Shown here: positions 46,859 through 57,024 of the stretch, one piece after another
Layout: every line of letters begins with the position of its first letter
Numbering within the stretch: position 1 is the first letter of the stretch
Assembly (NCBI RefSeq): GCF_022267315.1
Contig: NZ_JAIKLE010000005.1
Span: forward strand, 1-64,000
Length of the DNA stretch: 64,000 nt
Source of the DNA: Maribellus maritimus
Lineage (GTDB): Bacteria; Bacteroidota; Bacteroidia; Bacteroidales; Prolixibacteraceae
Direction: 5' to 3'
Notes under the pieces: generated by a model
Database searches by the model: none
What the model was told of the DNA's origin: nothing
What the model saw: the letters and a program-made list of their open reading frames with translations, nothing else
Translations under genes and position numbers: made by a program

Positions 46859-48130
46859 ATGAGCAACCAACCACTGGCAGAACGATTACGGCCCAAAACA
46901 CTGGACGATTACATTGGACAGGAACACCTGGTGGGAAAAAATTCTGTGTTGCGAAAAATGATTGAATCTGGAAATATTTCCTCTTTGATTTTATGGGGGC
47001 CTCCGGGCGTTGGCAAAACGACATTGGCAAAAATTATTGCCAATACACTGGAGAGACCTTTTTATACTTTGAGTGCCATAAATTCAGGAGTAAAAGATGT
47101 TCGTGAAGTAATTGAAAAAGCAAAAAAGCAACAGTTCTTTAACCGGCCAAATCCGATTCTTTTTATCGACGAAATTCACCGCTTTAGTAAATCGCAGCAG
47201 GATTCGCTTTTGGGAGCAGTTGAAGACGGAACAATCACATTGATTGGTGCAACTACTGAAAACCCTTCGTTTGAGGTTATCTCCCCTCTCCTTTCGCGTT
47301 GCCAGGTCTATATTCTGGAACATTTGGATAAAAAAGGACTTTTACAAATTGTTGATCTGGCCATAAAAAAGGATACTGTTTTAAAAAAGAAAAAAATTAC
47401 CATTAAGGAAGAACAGGCCCTGTTAAGGTTCTCGGGCGGCGATGCAAGAAAGTTGCTAAATGTACTTGAGCTGGTTGTTCTGGCCGAAGAAGCTGACGAA
47501 GTTGAAATCACTGATAAAAAGGTGACCAGCCGCCTTCAGAAAAATCTTGCAACCTACGACAAAAAGGGTGAAATGCACTATGATATTATTTCTGCATTTA
47601 TAAAAAGTATTCGTGGCAGCGATCCGGATGCGGCAGTTTATTGGCTGGCCCGCATGCTTGAAGGTGGAGAAGATATAAAATTTATTGCCCGGAGATTGTT
47701 AATTCTTGCTGCAGAAGATGTTGGACTGGCGAATCCGAACGCCTTGCTTTTGGCACAGAGCACGTTTGATGCTGTCCATAAAATTGGTCCACCAGAATCG
47801 CGGATAATCCTTTCGGAGTGTACCATTTATCTGGCGACTTCGCCCAAGAGTAATTCTGCATATTCTGCTATCGACTCAGCCATCTCATTGGTTAGAAAAA
47901 CCGGAGACTTGCCTGTTCCGCTTCATATCAGAAATGCACCGACCAAACTGATGAAAGAAATTGGATACGGTAAGAATTATAAATATGCTCACTCGTACGA
48001 AGGAAATTTTGCTGAACAAGATTTTCTTCCCGGTGAGATAAAAAATGAAAGAATATACCACCCTCAAAATAATCCTACAGAGGCGAAAATACTTGAACGA
48101 TTAAAAAAATGGTGGGGGAAAAGATTTTAG
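46859..48130 (+). CDS. rarA: replication-associated recombination protein RarA/MgsA
   Basis: The 423-residue AAA+ clamp-loader-like ATPase acts at stalled replication forks. The N-terminus is typical (LAERLRPKTLDDYIGQEHLV). Walker A is GPPGVGKTT (near 44-52), Walker B is ILFIDEIHRF (near 100-109), sensor 1 is IGATTENPSFEV, and the arginine finger is in LLSRCQVY. The C-terminal tetramerisation part is complete (RMLEGGEDIKFIARRLL, PLHIRNAPTKLMKEIGYG). It ends at a repeat-rich terminator and is convergent with the sugar-isomerase-like gene. Confidence 0.96.
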   Translation: MSNQPLAERLRPKTLDDYIGQEHLVGKNSVLRKMIESGNISSLILWGPPGVGKTTLAKIIANTLERPFYTLSAINSGVKDVREVIEKAKKQQFFNRPNPILFIDEIHRFSKSQQDSLLGAVEDGTITLIGATTENPSFEVISPLLSRCQVYILEHLDKKGLLQIVDLAIKKDTVLKKKKITIKEEQALLRFSGGDARKLLNVLELVVLAEEADEVEITDKKVTSRLQKNLATYDKKGEMHYDIISAFIKSIRGSDPDAAVYWLARMLEGGEDIKFIARRLLILAAEDVGLANPNALLLAQSTFDAVHKIGPPESRIILSECTIYLATSPKSNSAYSAIDSAISLVRKTGDLPVPLHIRNAPTKLMKEIGYGKNYKYAHSYEGNFAEQDFLPGEIKNERIYHPQNNPTEAKILERLKKWWGKRF

Positions 48131-48195
48131 CCATTAGCCATTGGTTATCAGGAAAATTCTATAATAACAAATGGCTAATGACAATGGCTTTTTTC
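48129..48195 (+). terminator. nested inverted-repeat terminator after rarA
   Basis: An 11-bp perfect inverted repeat CATTAGCCATT/AATGGCTAATG (48132-48142 with 48170-48180) overlaps an outer pair AGCCATT/AATGGCT (48129-48135 with 48183-48189). The outer pair is followed by six T. The two pairings are mutually exclusive in part. It separates rarA from a convergent gene. Confidence 0.7.
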
Positions 48196-49190
48196 TATGC
48201 TAAAATATTTTTACAATATTGTACACATTTAGTTACTTCTTTCTGTGCATCCGAATCATCCGGAACCGGATATTCGAGTTCTATATCAAAATAAATCGGC
48301 CATTTATTTTTCTGAACCAGTTTTAACATATCGCCAATTGGTGTATCTCCTTGTCCCCATGGCATATTTGTATTTGCCGGATTGGCATTCTTACCCGTTT
48401 TATCTTTTAAATGAATACTAAAAATACGATCGTGCAAACGTTCAATAACTTCATTCGGATGATTTCCGGTTGCACCAAAATAATGCCCTGCGTCAAAATT
48501 TAACATGTTTTTAGGTGAATAGGCGAGAAATTTATCAAAACTAAACCCTGGTTCTCCCGGTTGTAAATGATTGTGATAAATCGCATACATATTATGTTTA
48601 TCGGCAAACTTGCCCAAACGTTTACAAGCATCTTCACCTATTTCGTTGGTTATTCCTTTTGCTCCTAAAACTTTCGCAGCTTTAAAAGCATAATCAATCT
48701 CATCGTCGCTCCAATTGGCAGGCGCAAATTTTACGATATGAATGTCTATTCCTGCTTTGTTGAACATCTTGCGTAATGCTTTATATTTGTCCATCGAAAC
48801 AGAAAGCCTCCACTGCTTTTGCTTTTCAATAGCCTCTTCTCTTGCCTTTTGAAGTTTCTTCTGTTCGTCGTCGTTTAGTTCCACTCCCCTCGGAGGACGG
48901 GCTGGTCCTTCCGGTATCCCTGCATAGGCTTCGGCAACATTTCCCATTAACTCAACCGAACTGATTCCGGCTTCAATACAATATTTAATAATATCTTCTG
49001 CTGTGCTTGGCATGCTTCTCCAACTGTAGGTTATAGCACCAATCTGAACTCCTCCGAATTTGGAATTTGGTTTCGCCGGGGCAAATCCAAAATTAAAAGG
49101 TGTTAGCGACACGGCGGCAACTGCTGCAGTTGTTGTGCCTAAAAATTTTCTACGGGAAAATGAGCCGGATGAATTGTTTTGATTTTCCAT
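48195..49190 (-). CDS. Tat-exported sugar phosphate isomerase/epimerase-like TIM-barrel protein
   Basis: The 331-residue protein has a Tat signal: SRRKFLGTTTAAVAAVSLTP at about 13-32. The mature part is a xylose-isomerase-like TIM barrel of the AP-endonuclease-2 fold (GGVQIGAITYSWR, AGISSVELMGNVAEAY, YHNHLQPGEPG, MLNFDAGHYF, FSIHLKDKTG). The His, Glu, Asp and His residues of the metal site are visible in these blocks. Such proteins in Bacteroidota are annotated as secreted sugar isomerases or epimerases; substrates are mostly unknown. It is convergent with rarA. Confidence 0.87.
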   Translation of the reverse strand: MENQNNSSGSFSRRKFLGTTTAAVAAVSLTPFNFGFAPAKPNSKFGGVQIGAITYSWRSMPSTAEDIIKYCIEAGISSVELMGNVAEAYAGIPEGPARPPRGVELNDDEQKKLQKAREEAIEKQKQWRLSVSMDKYKALRKMFNKAGIDIHIVKFAPANWSDDEIDYAFKAAKVLGAKGITNEIGEDACKRLGKFADKHNMYAIYHNHLQPGEPGFSFDKFLAYSPKNMLNFDAGHYFGATGNHPNEVIERLHDRIFSIHLKDKTGKNANPANTNMPWGQGDTPIGDMLKLVQKNKWPIYFDIELEYPVPDDSDAQKEVTKCVQYCKNILA

Positions 49191-49300
49191 GTTTATTTAA
49201 TTGGTTATAGATTTTAGCTTTTAAAAGTAAAGATTTTAAGGATTCAAATCAACTTCAAAAGGAAAATAATGTTCTTACTCTAAAAAAATTGATACATAAA

Positions 49301-49328
49301 AAAAGCCGGTCAAATAAAACCGGCTTTT
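49301..49328 (-). terminator. terminator of the ribosomal protein supercluster
   Basis: A 10-bp stem (49301-49310 with 49319-49328) has an 8-base loop. It is followed on the minus strand by seven T and lies 25 bases after the rplQ stop. Confidence 0.92.
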
Positions 49329-49352
49329 CCTGTATTATCTCAAAAAAGATTG

Positions 49353-49976
49353 TTATTCTTCTTTCTTTTCTTCGTCTGAAGAATCTTCCTCATTTACTTT
49401 GGTTTCTTCTCCTGTTTCTTCAGCTTTTCCTTCGGTTTCTTCTGATGCAACCTCTGTTTCTTCAACAGGTTTAACATCTTCAACAACTTCAACCTTTTTT
49501 TCAGCTTTCTGCTTTTCGGCTACCGGGGTAGATGAATCAGATTTATTACTGCTTCCTCCACGACGTGAACGACGACGTTTTGGTTTTGCAGTTTCTTCTT
49601 TTGCTGCCAACATGGTTTCGTTGTAATCAACCAATTCAATAATACACATCTCTGCATTGTCTCCCAAACGGTTACCTGTTTTCAAAATACGGGTATATCC
49701 TCCCGGGCGATCGGCAATTTTCTCTGCTACTTCTCTAAAAAGAACTGAAACAGCATCTTTATTTTGCAAGTAGCTAAAAACTACTCTGCGTGAATGTGTT
49801 GTATCATTTTTTGCCTTCGTAATTAAAGGCTCAACATACATTCGTAATGCTTTCGCTTTAGCAACCGTGGTAGAAATTCTCTTATTCTCGATAAGTGAAC
49901 TTGCCATGTTTGCCAACATCGCTTTCCGATGTGCACTTTTTCGGCCTAAATGATTAAATTTTTTATTATGTCTCAT
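49353..49976 (-). CDS. rplQ: ribosomal protein bL17 with long basic-acidic tail
   Basis: The 207-residue protein is part of the large subunit near the polypeptide exit tunnel. The core (residues 1-122) is ordinary bL17 ([40 protein letters not shown]). From about 126 comes a tail of some 80 residues, first basic ([11 protein letters not shown]), then Glu-rich ([20 protein letters not shown]). Many L17 proteins are 116-130 residues long; Bacteroidota versions carry variable extensions. It is the last gene of the cluster, 6 bases after rpoA. Confidence 0.97.
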   Translation of the reverse strand: MRHNKKFNHLGRKSAHRKAMLANMASSLIENKRISTTVAKAKALRMYVEPLITKAKNDTTHSRRVVFSYLQNKDAVSVLFREVAEKIADRPGGYTRILKTGNRLGDNAEMCIIELVDYNETMLAAKEETAKPKRRRSRRGGSSNKSDSSTPVAEKQKAEKKVEVVEDVKPVEETEVASEETEGKAEETGEETKVNEEDSSDEEKKEE

Positions 49977-49982
49977 TGCCTT

Positions 49983-50975
49983 TTATTCCTTATCCAATTT
50001 ATACTTCGTGATGTCCATTCCAAAATTCAGTCCCATATTGTCTAAAAGGTCATCTAATTCGGTAAGCGACTTTTTACCAAAATTTCTAAACTTGAGTAAA
50101 TCGTTACGATTGTATGTTACCAAATCACCCAATGTATCAACATCGGCTGCTTTCAGACAGTTCAATGCACGAACCGACAAATCCATGTCAACCAATTTAG
50201 TTTTCAGGAGCTGACGCATATGAAGTACTTCTTCATCAAATTCTTCATTTGCAAATTTTTCATCCGAATCGAGCGTAATTTTCTCGTCAGAGAACAACAT
50301 GAAATGATAAATAAGAATTTTAGCGGCTTCTTTTAGCGCATCTTTGGGATGAATAGAACCATCGGTAACAATATCCAGTACTAATTTTTCGTAGTCTGTT
50401 TTTTGTTCAACACGATAGTTTTCAACAGCATATTTTACTTTTTTGATTGGAGTAAAAATTGAATCAATTGGGATAACTCCAAACTCAGCCTCTACCGGTT
50501 TATTCTCAATAGCCGGAACATATCCACGTCCTTTGCTGATTGAGATTTCCATTTGAAGTTTTACATCCGGCTCCATTCTGCAAATAACTAATTCAGGATT
50601 CAATACCCTGAAACCAGTCATAAACTTATTAATATCGCCTGCTGTAAATTCTTCCTGTCCGGTAATGCTGATGGTAACTTTCTCACTGTCGAAATCTTCC
50701 ACTTCGTTTTTTAACCGAATTTGCTTCAGATTAAGGATAATATCTGTTACATCTTCAATAACCCCTTTAATCGTAGAAAATTCATGGTCAACACCTTCAA
50801 TTTTTACAGTTGTGATTGCATACCCTTCCAGCGATGATAAAAGAATTCGTCGTAACGCGTTACCAATTGTAATACCATATCCGGGTTCCAACGGACGAAA
50901 TTCGAATTTTCCGACTTGATTATCGGATTCAATCATTATCACCTTGTCAGGCTTTTGGAATGCTAATATTGCCAT
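49983..50975 (-). CDS. rpoA: DNA-directed RNA polymerase subunit alpha
   Basis: The 330-residue subunit dimerises to start core polymerase assembly. The N-terminal domain ([27 protein letters not shown]-like [12 protein letters not shown]) and the C-terminal DNA-binding domain ([20 protein letters not shown]-like, [13 protein letters not shown], about 255-325) are both complete. It lies 19 bases after rpsD. Confidence 0.98.
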   Translation of the reverse strand: MAILAFQKPDKVIMIESDNQVGKFEFRPLEPGYGITIGNALRRILLSSLEGYAITTVKIEGVDHEFSTIKGVIEDVTDIILNLKQIRLKNEVEDFDSEKVTISITGQEEFTAGDINKFMTGFRVLNPELVICRMEPDVKLQMEISISKGRGYVPAIENKPVEAEFGVIPIDSIFTPIKKVKYAVENYRVEQKTDYEKLVLDIVTDGSIHPKDALKEAAKILIYHFMLFSDEKITLDSDEKFANEEFDEEVLHMRQLLKTKLVDMDLSVRALNCLKAADVDTLGDLVTYNRNDLLKFRNFGKKSLTELDDLLDNMGLNFGMDITKYKLDKE

Positions 50976-50994
50976 AATAACCTTAAGTAATTTT

Positions 50995-51603
50995 TTATTT
51001 TGAATACAACTCTACGATAAGCTGCTCTTTGATGTTTTCAGGTATTTCTTCACGTTCCGGGCGGTTCAGGAATTTACCCACCATTTGGTCGGCATCCCAT
51101 TCCAGCCACTCGTATCTTGAGCTTCGGCGTGAATGCAATGAGTCTGTAATTTCTTCCAACGATTTTGATTTTTCCCGAACGCCAACAATGTCGCCAGGTT
51201 TAACTGTATACGAAGGAATATTTACTACGTTTCCATTTACTGTAATATGTTTGTGCGAAACAAACTGACGAGCAGCTGCCCGTGTTTTAGCAATACCCAT
51301 GCGGAAAACTACATTGTCAAGTCTTGATTCAAGTAACTGAAGCAAAACTTCACCGGTAATCCCTTTTGCTGCTGAAGCTTTTTCAAAAAGATTACGGAAT
51401 TGTTTTTCCAATACCCCATAGGTATATTTAGCTTTTTGTTTTTCTTTTAACTGAAGCCCGTATTCAGATTTTTTTCTTCTTTTTGCGGACAAACCGTGCA
51501 TTCCGGGAGGGTAATTCTTATGTTCAAATACTTTATCCGGGCCGAAAATTGGTTCACCAAATTTACGAGCTATTTTAGATTTTGGTCCTCTATATCTTGC
51601 CAT
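50995..51603 (-). CDS. rpsD: ribosomal protein uS4
   Basis: The 202-residue 30S primary assembly protein binds the 5' domain of 16S rRNA. It carries [18 protein letters not shown] at the start and the S4 RNA-binding domain (about 92-155: [30 protein letters not shown]). There are no zinc cysteines, as in the C- form. Spacing to rpsK is 19 bases. Confidence 0.98.
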   Translation of the reverse strand: MARYRGPKSKIARKFGEPIFGPDKVFEHKNYPPGMHGLSAKRRKKSEYGLQLKEKQKAKYTYGVLEKQFRNLFEKASAAKGITGEVLLQLLESRLDNVVFRMGIAKTRAAARQFVSHKHITVNGNVVNIPSYTVKPGDIVGVREKSKSLEEITDSLHSRRSSRYEWLEWDADQMVGKFLNRPEREEIPENIKEQLIVELYSK

Positions 51604-51622
51604 GCCTTTATTCGTTTAAATA

Positions 51623-52012
51623 TTATACACGTCTTCTTTTTGCCGGTCTGCAACCGTTATGCGGCAGTGGTGTAACATCAACAATTTCAGTAATCTGAAT
51701 GCCAACGCTAGCCAAAGCTCTCATCGCTGATTCACGACCATTTCCCGGCCCTTTAACGAATACTTTTACTTTACGAAGTCCTAGATCATAAGCAGTTTTA
51801 GCACACTCTTCAGCAGCAACCTGTGCGGCATAAGGAGTATTCTTTTTAGAACCGCGAAATCCTTTTTTTCCAGCCGACGACCACGAAATAACTTCTCCGT
51901 TCATATTCGTCAGCGTAACGATAATATTGTTGAAAGAGGAGTGAACGTGAGCCATTCCATTGGCTTCAACAACCACAGTTCTCTTCCTACTTGTTCCCGT
52001 CTTTTTTGCCAT
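51623..52012 (-). CDS. rpsK: ribosomal protein uS11
   Basis: The 129-residue platform protein of the 30S subunit has [39 protein letters not shown], and a C-terminal [17 protein letters not shown] that is universal in bacterial uS11. The start lies 12 bases after the rpsM stop. Confidence 0.98.
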   Translation of the reverse strand: MAKKTGTSRKRTVVVEANGMAHVHSSFNNIIVTLTNMNGEVISWSSAGKKGFRGSKKNTPYAAQVAAEECAKTAYDLGLRKVKVFVKGPGNGRESAMRALASVGIQITEIVDVTPLPHNGCRPAKRRRV

Positions 52013-52024
52013 AACTTAATTTCC

Positions 52025-52402
52025 TTATTTAGTGGCCATTTTTTTATTCGCAACAGTTTTACGTTTCCCTTTACGAGTACGGGCATTATTTTTTGTACTC
52101 TGCCCACGCACAGGTAAACCAATACGGTGACGGATACCACGGTAACTACCAATATCCATCAAACGCTTAATATTCATCTGAACTTCAGAACGAAGTTCGC
52201 CCTCAACTTTAAAACTTTCGTTGATAACTTTACGAATTGCTCCAAACTGGTCATCATCCCAGTCTTTCACTTTTAAATCTTTATCAACTCCGGCTTCTTC
52301 AAGGATACTTGTTGCCCTGCTACGGCCAATACCGTAAATATAAGTGAGTGCAACCTCACCTCTTTTATTATCTGGAATATCAACACCAACAATACGTGCC
52401 AT
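52025..52402 (-). CDS. rpsM: ribosomal protein uS13
   Basis: The 125-residue 30S head protein contacts tRNA and the 50S subunit. Marks are [28 protein letters not shown], and the basic C-terminus [18 protein letters not shown]. It starts 23 bases after the rpmJ stop. Confidence 0.98.
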   Translation of the reverse strand: MARIVGVDIPDNKRGEVALTYIYGIGRSRATSILEEAGVDKDLKVKDWDDDQFGAIRKVINESFKVEGELRSEVQMNIKRLMDIGSYRGIRHRIGLPVRGQSTKNNARTRKGKRKTVANKKMATK

Positions 52403-52425
52403 AAATTTTAATTTACAAGATTAAT

Positions 52426-52542
52426 TTATCCCTGACGTTGTTTAAACTTCGGGTTCTTTTTATTAATCACATACAAACGTCCCTTCCTGCGTATAATTTT
52501 GCAGTCGGAACTACGTTTTTTAACTGAAACACGAGTTTTCAT
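52426..52542 (-). CDS. rpmJ: ribosomal protein bL36, zinc-free form
   Basis: A 38-codon gene reading [20 protein letters not shown], then [18 protein letters not shown]. It binds 23S rRNA in the large subunit. Zinc-bearing L36 has a C-x2-C...C...H set; here only Cys14 remains (Ser11 and Asn27 replace the others), so no zinc is bound. It sits at its usual place between infA (12 bases upstream) and rpsM. Confidence 0.96.
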   Translation of the reverse strand: MKTRVSVKKRSSDCKIIRRKGRLYVINKKNPKFKQRQG

Positions 52543-52554
52543 TATACCAATTCT

Positions 52555-52776
52555 TTAATTTTTGTATCTAAACGTAATTCTACCTTTAGTTAAATCATAG
52601 GGAGACATTTCTACTTTCACCTTATCTCCGGGCAAAATCTTTATATAGTGCATTCTCATTTTTCCTGAAATATGAGCAGTAATAATGTGCCCATTTTCTA
52701 ATTCAACACGAAACATTGCATTTGATAATGCCTCTATAATTTTTCCATCTTGTTCTATAGAAGGCTGTTTTGCCAT
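52555..52776 (-). CDS. infA: translation initiation factor IF-1
   Basis: The 73-residue OB-fold protein binds the ribosomal A site during initiation. It is nearly identical to the family consensus: [39 protein letters not shown], and [16 protein letters not shown]. Its start lies 22 bases inside the 3' end of map, so translation is probably coupled. Confidence 0.98.
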   Translation of the reverse strand: MAKQPSIEQDGKIIEALSNAMFRVELENGHIITAHISGKMRMHYIKILPGDKVKVEMSPYDLTKGRITFRYKN

Positions 52777-53558
52777 AAAAAATTATTTTTTTCTATTTGT
52801 TCTTCAATAATTTCAAAAGTAGATAGAACCTCTGCCTTATCCTCCCTCACCAAAACAGTGTGTTCAAAATGAGCAGCGGGCTTCCCATCGATCGTTTTAA
52901 CAGTCCATCCATCCTCCATTTGATAAATCTTCCTACTTCCTGCATTCACCATTGGCTCAATAGCAATTACCATCCCACTGTGTAATTTTTCTCCTCTCCA
53001 CGGTTTGCCATAGTTCCTAACTTCAGGTTCTTCATGCAAGTCTCTGCCGATACCGTGCCCGTTTAATTCACGAACAACAGAAAAACCATATTCCTCAACA
53101 TGATTTTGGATTACGTTCCCAAGAGTTCCAAGCCTGTTTCCTTCAACTGCTTTTTCAATGCCCAAAGTTAACGCTTCTTTTGCAATTTTGCATAATAACT
53201 TTTTTTGTTCAGAAACATCTCCAATTTCAAAAGTATAGCAGGAATCGCCATAAAAACCGTTTTTAAGCACTCCGCAGTCTACAGAAACGATATCACCGTC
53301 TTTAATTTTATAATCGGACGGGATACCGTGTACAACCACATCGTTTACCGATACACACAAGGTATTCGGAAACCCTTCAAAACCTTTAAACGCAGGTACT
53401 CCATCATTATTTCGAATGAACGTTTCGGCTACCCGGTCCAACTCAAGCGTTGAAACTCCCGGCCGAATTTTACTGGCAACTAAAGCCAGAGTTTTGCTTA
53501 CCAATAAGCTACTTTCTCGTATCAGTTTAATCTCTTCCTTTGTTTTAAGGTAGATCAT
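52755..53558 (-). CDS. map: type I methionine aminopeptidase
   Basis: The 267-residue metalloenzyme removes the initiator Met from nascent proteins. Pita-bread fold residues are present: the Asp pair in [17 protein letters not shown], His in [13 protein letters not shown], Glu in AIEPMVNAG, and the last Glu in AHFEHTVLV. The C-terminus runs 22 bases into infA. As in other Bacteroidota, adk is absent between secY and map. Confidence 0.97.
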   Translation of the reverse strand: MIYLKTKEEIKLIRESSLLVSKTLALVASKIRPGVSTLELDRVAETFIRNNDGVPAFKGFEGFPNTLCVSVNDVVVHGIPSDYKIKDGDIVSVDCGVLKNGFYGDSCYTFEIGDVSEQKKLLCKIAKEALTLGIEKAVEGNRLGTLGNVIQNHVEEYGFSVVRELNGHGIGRDLHEEPEVRNYGKPWRGEKLHSGMVIAIEPMVNAGSRKIYQMEDGWTVKTIDGKPAAHFEHTVLVREDKAEVLSTFEIIEEQIEKNNFLWQNSLL

Positions 53559-53567
53559 AAACCGATT

Positions 53568-54899
53568 TTACATCACCCCTGGTCTGCCTTTTATACGGCC
53601 CGATTTCATCAAACCGTCGTAGTGGCGCATTAAAAGGTGACTTTCTATTTGCTGCAGGGTATCCAACACAACTCCAACAAGAATCAACAAAGATGTTCCC
53701 CCGTAAAAATAAGCGAACGATTGTTGAATTCCCATCATCATAGCAAATGCAGGAAGGATAGTTACCAATCCGAGAAAAATTGACCCCGGAAGCGTAATTC
53801 TCGACATCACAGTATCGAGAAACTCAACGGTCTTCTTCCCTGGTTTAACACCAGGTATAAAACCGCCGTTTTTCTTCATATCCTCTGCCATTTGAGTAGG
53901 ATTAATGGTAATTGCTGTATAAAAATATGTAAAAGCAACTACCAGTATAAACTGTGTAAAGTTATACCAAAATCCAGTGATGTTTGATAATGCAGCCGCA
54001 ACACCACTTAAACTTTCAGAGTTGGCAACACCAACAATTGTAATGGGTACCATCATTATTGCCTGAGCAAAAATGATAGGCATTACACCTGCAGCATTCA
54101 CTTTTAACGGAATGTACTGACGCACACCTCCATATTGTTTGTTACCCACAATGCGCTTTGCATACTGCACGGGTATTCTGCGCGTTCCCTGAACCAACAG
54201 AATAGATGCCACAAAAACAAAGAAAAGGATAACAAACTCAACAAGGAACATTACCAGTCCACCCCCCTGCTGTGTAATACGTGCACCAAATTCCTGCACT
54301 ACAGACATAGGTAAACGGGCAATAATACCAATCATAATGATTAAAGAGATACCATTACCAATTCCTTTATCGGTAATTCTTTCCCCTAACCAAAGTACGA
54401 ACATCGATCCAGCAGTTAAAATGATTATCGAAGGTATATTAAACATTACACCTGAAACCGCAAATGCTGAATCGGGTAACTGATAATGAAGATTTGTCAG
54501 ATACGCCGATGCCTGAGGAATCAGAATTAACACAGTTAGATAACGTGTTATCTGATTTATTTTCCTTCTTCCTGACTCTCCCTCTTTCTGCAACCTCTGG
54601 AAATAGGGTACTGCAATTCCAAGTAACTGGATTACAATTGAGGCGGAAATATACGGCATGATACCTAAAGCAAAAATTGAAGCCTGTGCGAAAGCACCTC
54701 CTGAAAACATGTTAATTAACCCAAGCAAGCCGTCGGATGTTTGGTTCTGCAAATTTCCCAACTGAGCCGGGTCAATACCAGGCAGAGAAACAAAAGATCC
54801 CAACCGGTAAATTAACAAAAAGAATAAGGTGGTTCCGATTCGCAACCTTAAATCTTCAATCTTATAAATATTCTTTAGGGTTTCAATAAATCGTTTCAT
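53568..54899 (-). CDS. secY: preprotein translocase subunit SecY
   Basis: The 443-residue channel of the Sec translocon has ten membrane segments. Key blocks are RLGSFVSLPGIDPAQL near the N-terminus, GIMPYISASIVIQLL, GERITDKGIGNGISLIIM, and the C-terminal LQQIESHLLMRHYDGLMK. It starts 6 bases after the rplO stop and ends 9 bases before the map start. Confidence 0.98.
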   Translation of the reverse strand: MKRFIETLKNIYKIEDLRLRIGTTLFFLLIYRLGSFVSLPGIDPAQLGNLQNQTSDGLLGLINMFSGGAFAQASIFALGIMPYISASIVIQLLGIAVPYFQRLQKEGESGRRKINQITRYLTVLILIPQASAYLTNLHYQLPDSAFAVSGVMFNIPSIIILTAGSMFVLWLGERITDKGIGNGISLIIMIGIIARLPMSVVQEFGARITQQGGGLVMFLVEFVILFFVFVASILLVQGTRRIPVQYAKRIVGNKQYGGVRQYIPLKVNAAGVMPIIFAQAIMMVPITIVGVANSESLSGVAAALSNITGFWYNFTQFILVVAFTYFYTAITINPTQMAEDMKKNGGFIPGVKPGKKTVEFLDTVMSRITLPGSIFLGLVTILPAFAMMMGIQQSFAYFYGGTSLLILVGVVLDTLQQIESHLLMRHYDGLMKSGRIKGRPGVM

Positions 54900-54905
54900 T
54901 ACAGT

Positions 54906-55352
54906 TTAAAGTATTTCAGTGGTTCCTTCTAGTTTTTCAATTGCTTCTTTTGCGCTTTTCGAAAAAGCGTGTGCCTTTACATCGAGTTTAGCGCTTAAGG
55001 TACCTCCCCCAAGAATTTTAACTTTTTCGTTTTTTGACATAAAACCTGCATTAATTAATGCAGCAACATCAATGGTAGTTACCTTCTTCTTGTCAGCCAA
55101 TTGCTGTAATACATCCAGGTTTATCGCTTTATATTCAACCCGGTTTATATTTTTAAATCCTGATTTCGGAACTACACGTTGCAAAGGCATCTGTCCACCT
55201 TCGAAACCAATTTTTCTTGAGTATCCTGATCTGGATTTCTGTCCTTTATGACCACGAGTAGATGTACCTCCACGTCCTGAACCCTGTCCGCGGCCAATAC
55301 GTCTGTCGCTTTTTGTTGAACCTGGTGCAGGTTGTAAGTTACTTAAATTCAT
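54906..55352 (-). CDS. rplO: ribosomal protein uL15
   Basis: The 148-residue large-subunit protein has a Gly/Arg-rich, extended N-terminus ([20 protein letters not shown]) that enters the rRNA core, then [16 protein letters not shown] and a globular C-terminal half. It lies 20 bases after rpmD. Confidence 0.98.
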   Translation of the reverse strand: MNLSNLQPAPGSTKSDRRIGRGQGSGRGGTSTRGHKGQKSRSGYSRKIGFEGGQMPLQRVVPKSGFKNINRVEYKAINLDVLQQLADKKKVTTIDVAALINAGFMSKNEKVKILGGGTLSAKLDVKAHAFSKSAKEAIEKLEGTTEIL

Positions 55353-55372
55353 AATTTCAGATATTTGAAATA

Positions 55373-55555
55373 TTATTTAACTTCTTCAACACTAATCAAA
55401 TGCCTCATTTTATTGACCATGCCCATAACCTGAGGAGTATCATCGTGTTCAACTGTCTGATTCATTTTTTTTAGCCCAAGAGCTTTCATGATCGCTTTCT
55501 GACGTTTAGTTGAACCGATAACGCTTTTTACTTGTGTAATTCTTATTTTAGCCAT
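55373..55555 (-). CDS. rpmD: ribosomal protein uL30
   Basis: The 60-residue protein begins [20 protein letters not shown] and continues [20 protein letters not shown], typical of bacterial L30. The frame is open for 13 further codons upstream to 55594, but that part overlaps rpsE and is not conserved in L30, so the ATG at 55555 is used. That leaves 7 bases after the rpsE stop. Confidence 0.96.
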   Translation of the reverse strand: MAKIRITQVKSVIGSTKRQKAIMKALGLKKMNQTVEHDDTPQVMGMVNKMRHLISVEEVK

Positions 55556-55562
55556 AATTGTG

Positions 55563-56078
55563 TTATCCTTTAAAAACTTTTTCAATTGAAACACCTCTAT
55601 GCTGGGCTACTGTATAAGCATCTCTCAATTCGAGTAAAGCTTCCATTGTTGCTTTAACCAAATTGTGCGGGTTTGATGAACCTTTTGATTTTGCAAGTAT
55701 GTCGTGAATACCTACACTCTCAAGTACGGCACGCATTGCACCCCCTGCTTTCACTCCGGTACCCGAAGAAGCCGGTTTAAGCAACACATTTGCTCCACCA
55801 AATTTAGCAGCTTGTTCGTGAGGAATAGTTCCATTAATAACCGGAATTTTCACGAGATTCTTTTTAGCTGCTTCAACACCTTTTCCAATAGCCGTAGTTA
55901 CCTCGCTTGCTTTTCCCAGGCCCCAACCTACAATACCGTCTTCGTTACCTACTACTACGATGGCGGAAAAGCTGAAAGTTCTCCCTCCTTTTGTAACTTT
56001 AGTAACACGGTTAATGGCTACCAACCTGTCTTTTAATTCAAGGTCGCTTGTTTTAACTTTTTTAATATTTTGCGCCAT
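55563..56078 (-). CDS. rpsE: ribosomal protein uS5
   Basis: The 171-residue 30S protein at the mRNA entry site helps decoding accuracy. It has the S5 double-stranded RNA-binding domain ([40 protein letters not shown]) and the C-terminal ribosomal domain ([20 protein letters not shown]). It starts 6 bases after the rplR stop. Confidence 0.98.
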   Translation of the reverse strand: MAQNIKKVKTSDLELKDRLVAINRVTKVTKGGRTFSFSAIVVVGNEDGIVGWGLGKASEVTTAIGKGVEAAKKNLVKIPVINGTIPHEQAAKFGGANVLLKPASSGTGVKAGGAMRAVLESVGIHDILAKSKGSSNPHNLVKATMEALLELRDAYTVAQHRGVSIEKVFKG

Positions 56079-56084
56079 AATGTA

Positions 56085-56441
56085 TTAGAATTTAAGGCCA
56101 CCTTCGCGGGCAGCATCAGCTAATTGTTTTACTCTTCCATGATATAAATATCCGCCTCTGTCGAAAACAATTTCTGTAATTCCGGCAGCCAATGCTTTTT
56201 CGGCAACTTTTTTACCTACCATTGCTGCTTTATCAGATTTTGTTCCTTCGCTAGACTCTATATCTTTCAATTTTGATGAAACAGCTAACAATGTTGTTCC
56301 CTGAATATCATCAACCAATTGAGCATATATCTGTTTGTTACTTCTAAAAATACTCAAACGCGGGCGGTCAGCTGTTCCTGATACTATCTTGCGCACCCGA
56401 TTCTTAATCCTTGTACGCCTTTCTACTTTTGTTAATGCCAT
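56085..56441 (-). CDS. rplR: ribosomal protein uL18
   Basis: The 118-residue 5S rRNA-binding protein of the central protuberance has a basic N-terminus ([20 protein letters not shown]) and [20 protein letters not shown]. The end [19 protein letters not shown] is typical of bacterial L18. It starts 18 bases after the rplF stop. Confidence 0.98.
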   Translation of the reverse strand: MALTKVERRTRIKNRVRKIVSGTADRPRLSIFRSNKQIYAQLVDDIQGTTLLAVSSKLKDIESSEGTKSDKAAMVGKKVAEKALAAGITEIVFDRGGYLYHGRVKQLADAAREGGLKF

Positions 56442-56459
56442 AATAATTACTGTTATAAA

Positions 56460-57017
56460 TTATTTAGCAGCTGCTTTACCAGCTTTACGCCTTAATTGTT
56501 CGCCAACAAACTTAATACCTTTTCCTTTGTATGGTTCTGGCTTACGGAACGACCTGATTTTAGCAGCAACCTGACCAATCAATTGCTTATCAATACTTTT
56601 CAAAGTAATAATTGGATTACTTCTTTTGTCAGACACGGCCTCAACCTTCACTTCCGAGGGTAGTTGTAAATAAGTATGGTGAGCAAAACCCAGTACAAGG
56701 TCGAGTACGTTGTCTGGCAATACTTCAGCCCTGTAACCTACACCTACCAATTCAAGTTTTATTTCGTACCCTTTCGATACACCTTCAACCATATTATTTA
56801 CCAAAGCCCGGTACAGTCCATGCATTGATTTATGGCGTTTTGTTTCGCCTGTTCTGTTAAAGCTGACATTATTATCTTCGACAGATACTTCAATTTCAGC
56901 GTTTACTAGTTGTGATAATTCACCAAGAGGTCCTTTTACTGAAACGATATTTTCATCGTTTACACTAACTTGTACTCCTGATGGAATTTCAATGGGTAAT
57001 TTACCTATTCTTGACAT
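56460..57017 (-). CDS. rplF: ribosomal protein uL6
   Basis: The 185-residue two-domain protein near the sarcin-ricin loop has MSRIGKLPIEIPSGVQVSV, VKGPLGELS, and the C-terminal KPEPYKGKGIKFVGEQLRRK. The frame extends to 57062, but the ATG at 57017 matches L6 family starts. That ATG has a strong AGGAGG seven bases upstream (57025-57030), which decides the start. Confidence 0.97.
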   Translation of the reverse strand: MSRIGKLPIEIPSGVQVSVNDENIVSVKGPLGELSQLVNAEIEVSVEDNNVSFNRTGETKRHKSMHGLYRALVNNMVEGVSKGYEIKLELVGVGYRAEVLPDNVLDLVLGFAHHTYLQLPSEVKVEAVSDKRSNPIITLKSIDKQLIGQVAAKIRSFRKPEPYKGKGIKFVGEQLRRKAGKAAAK

Positions 57018-57024
57018 GACTGTT

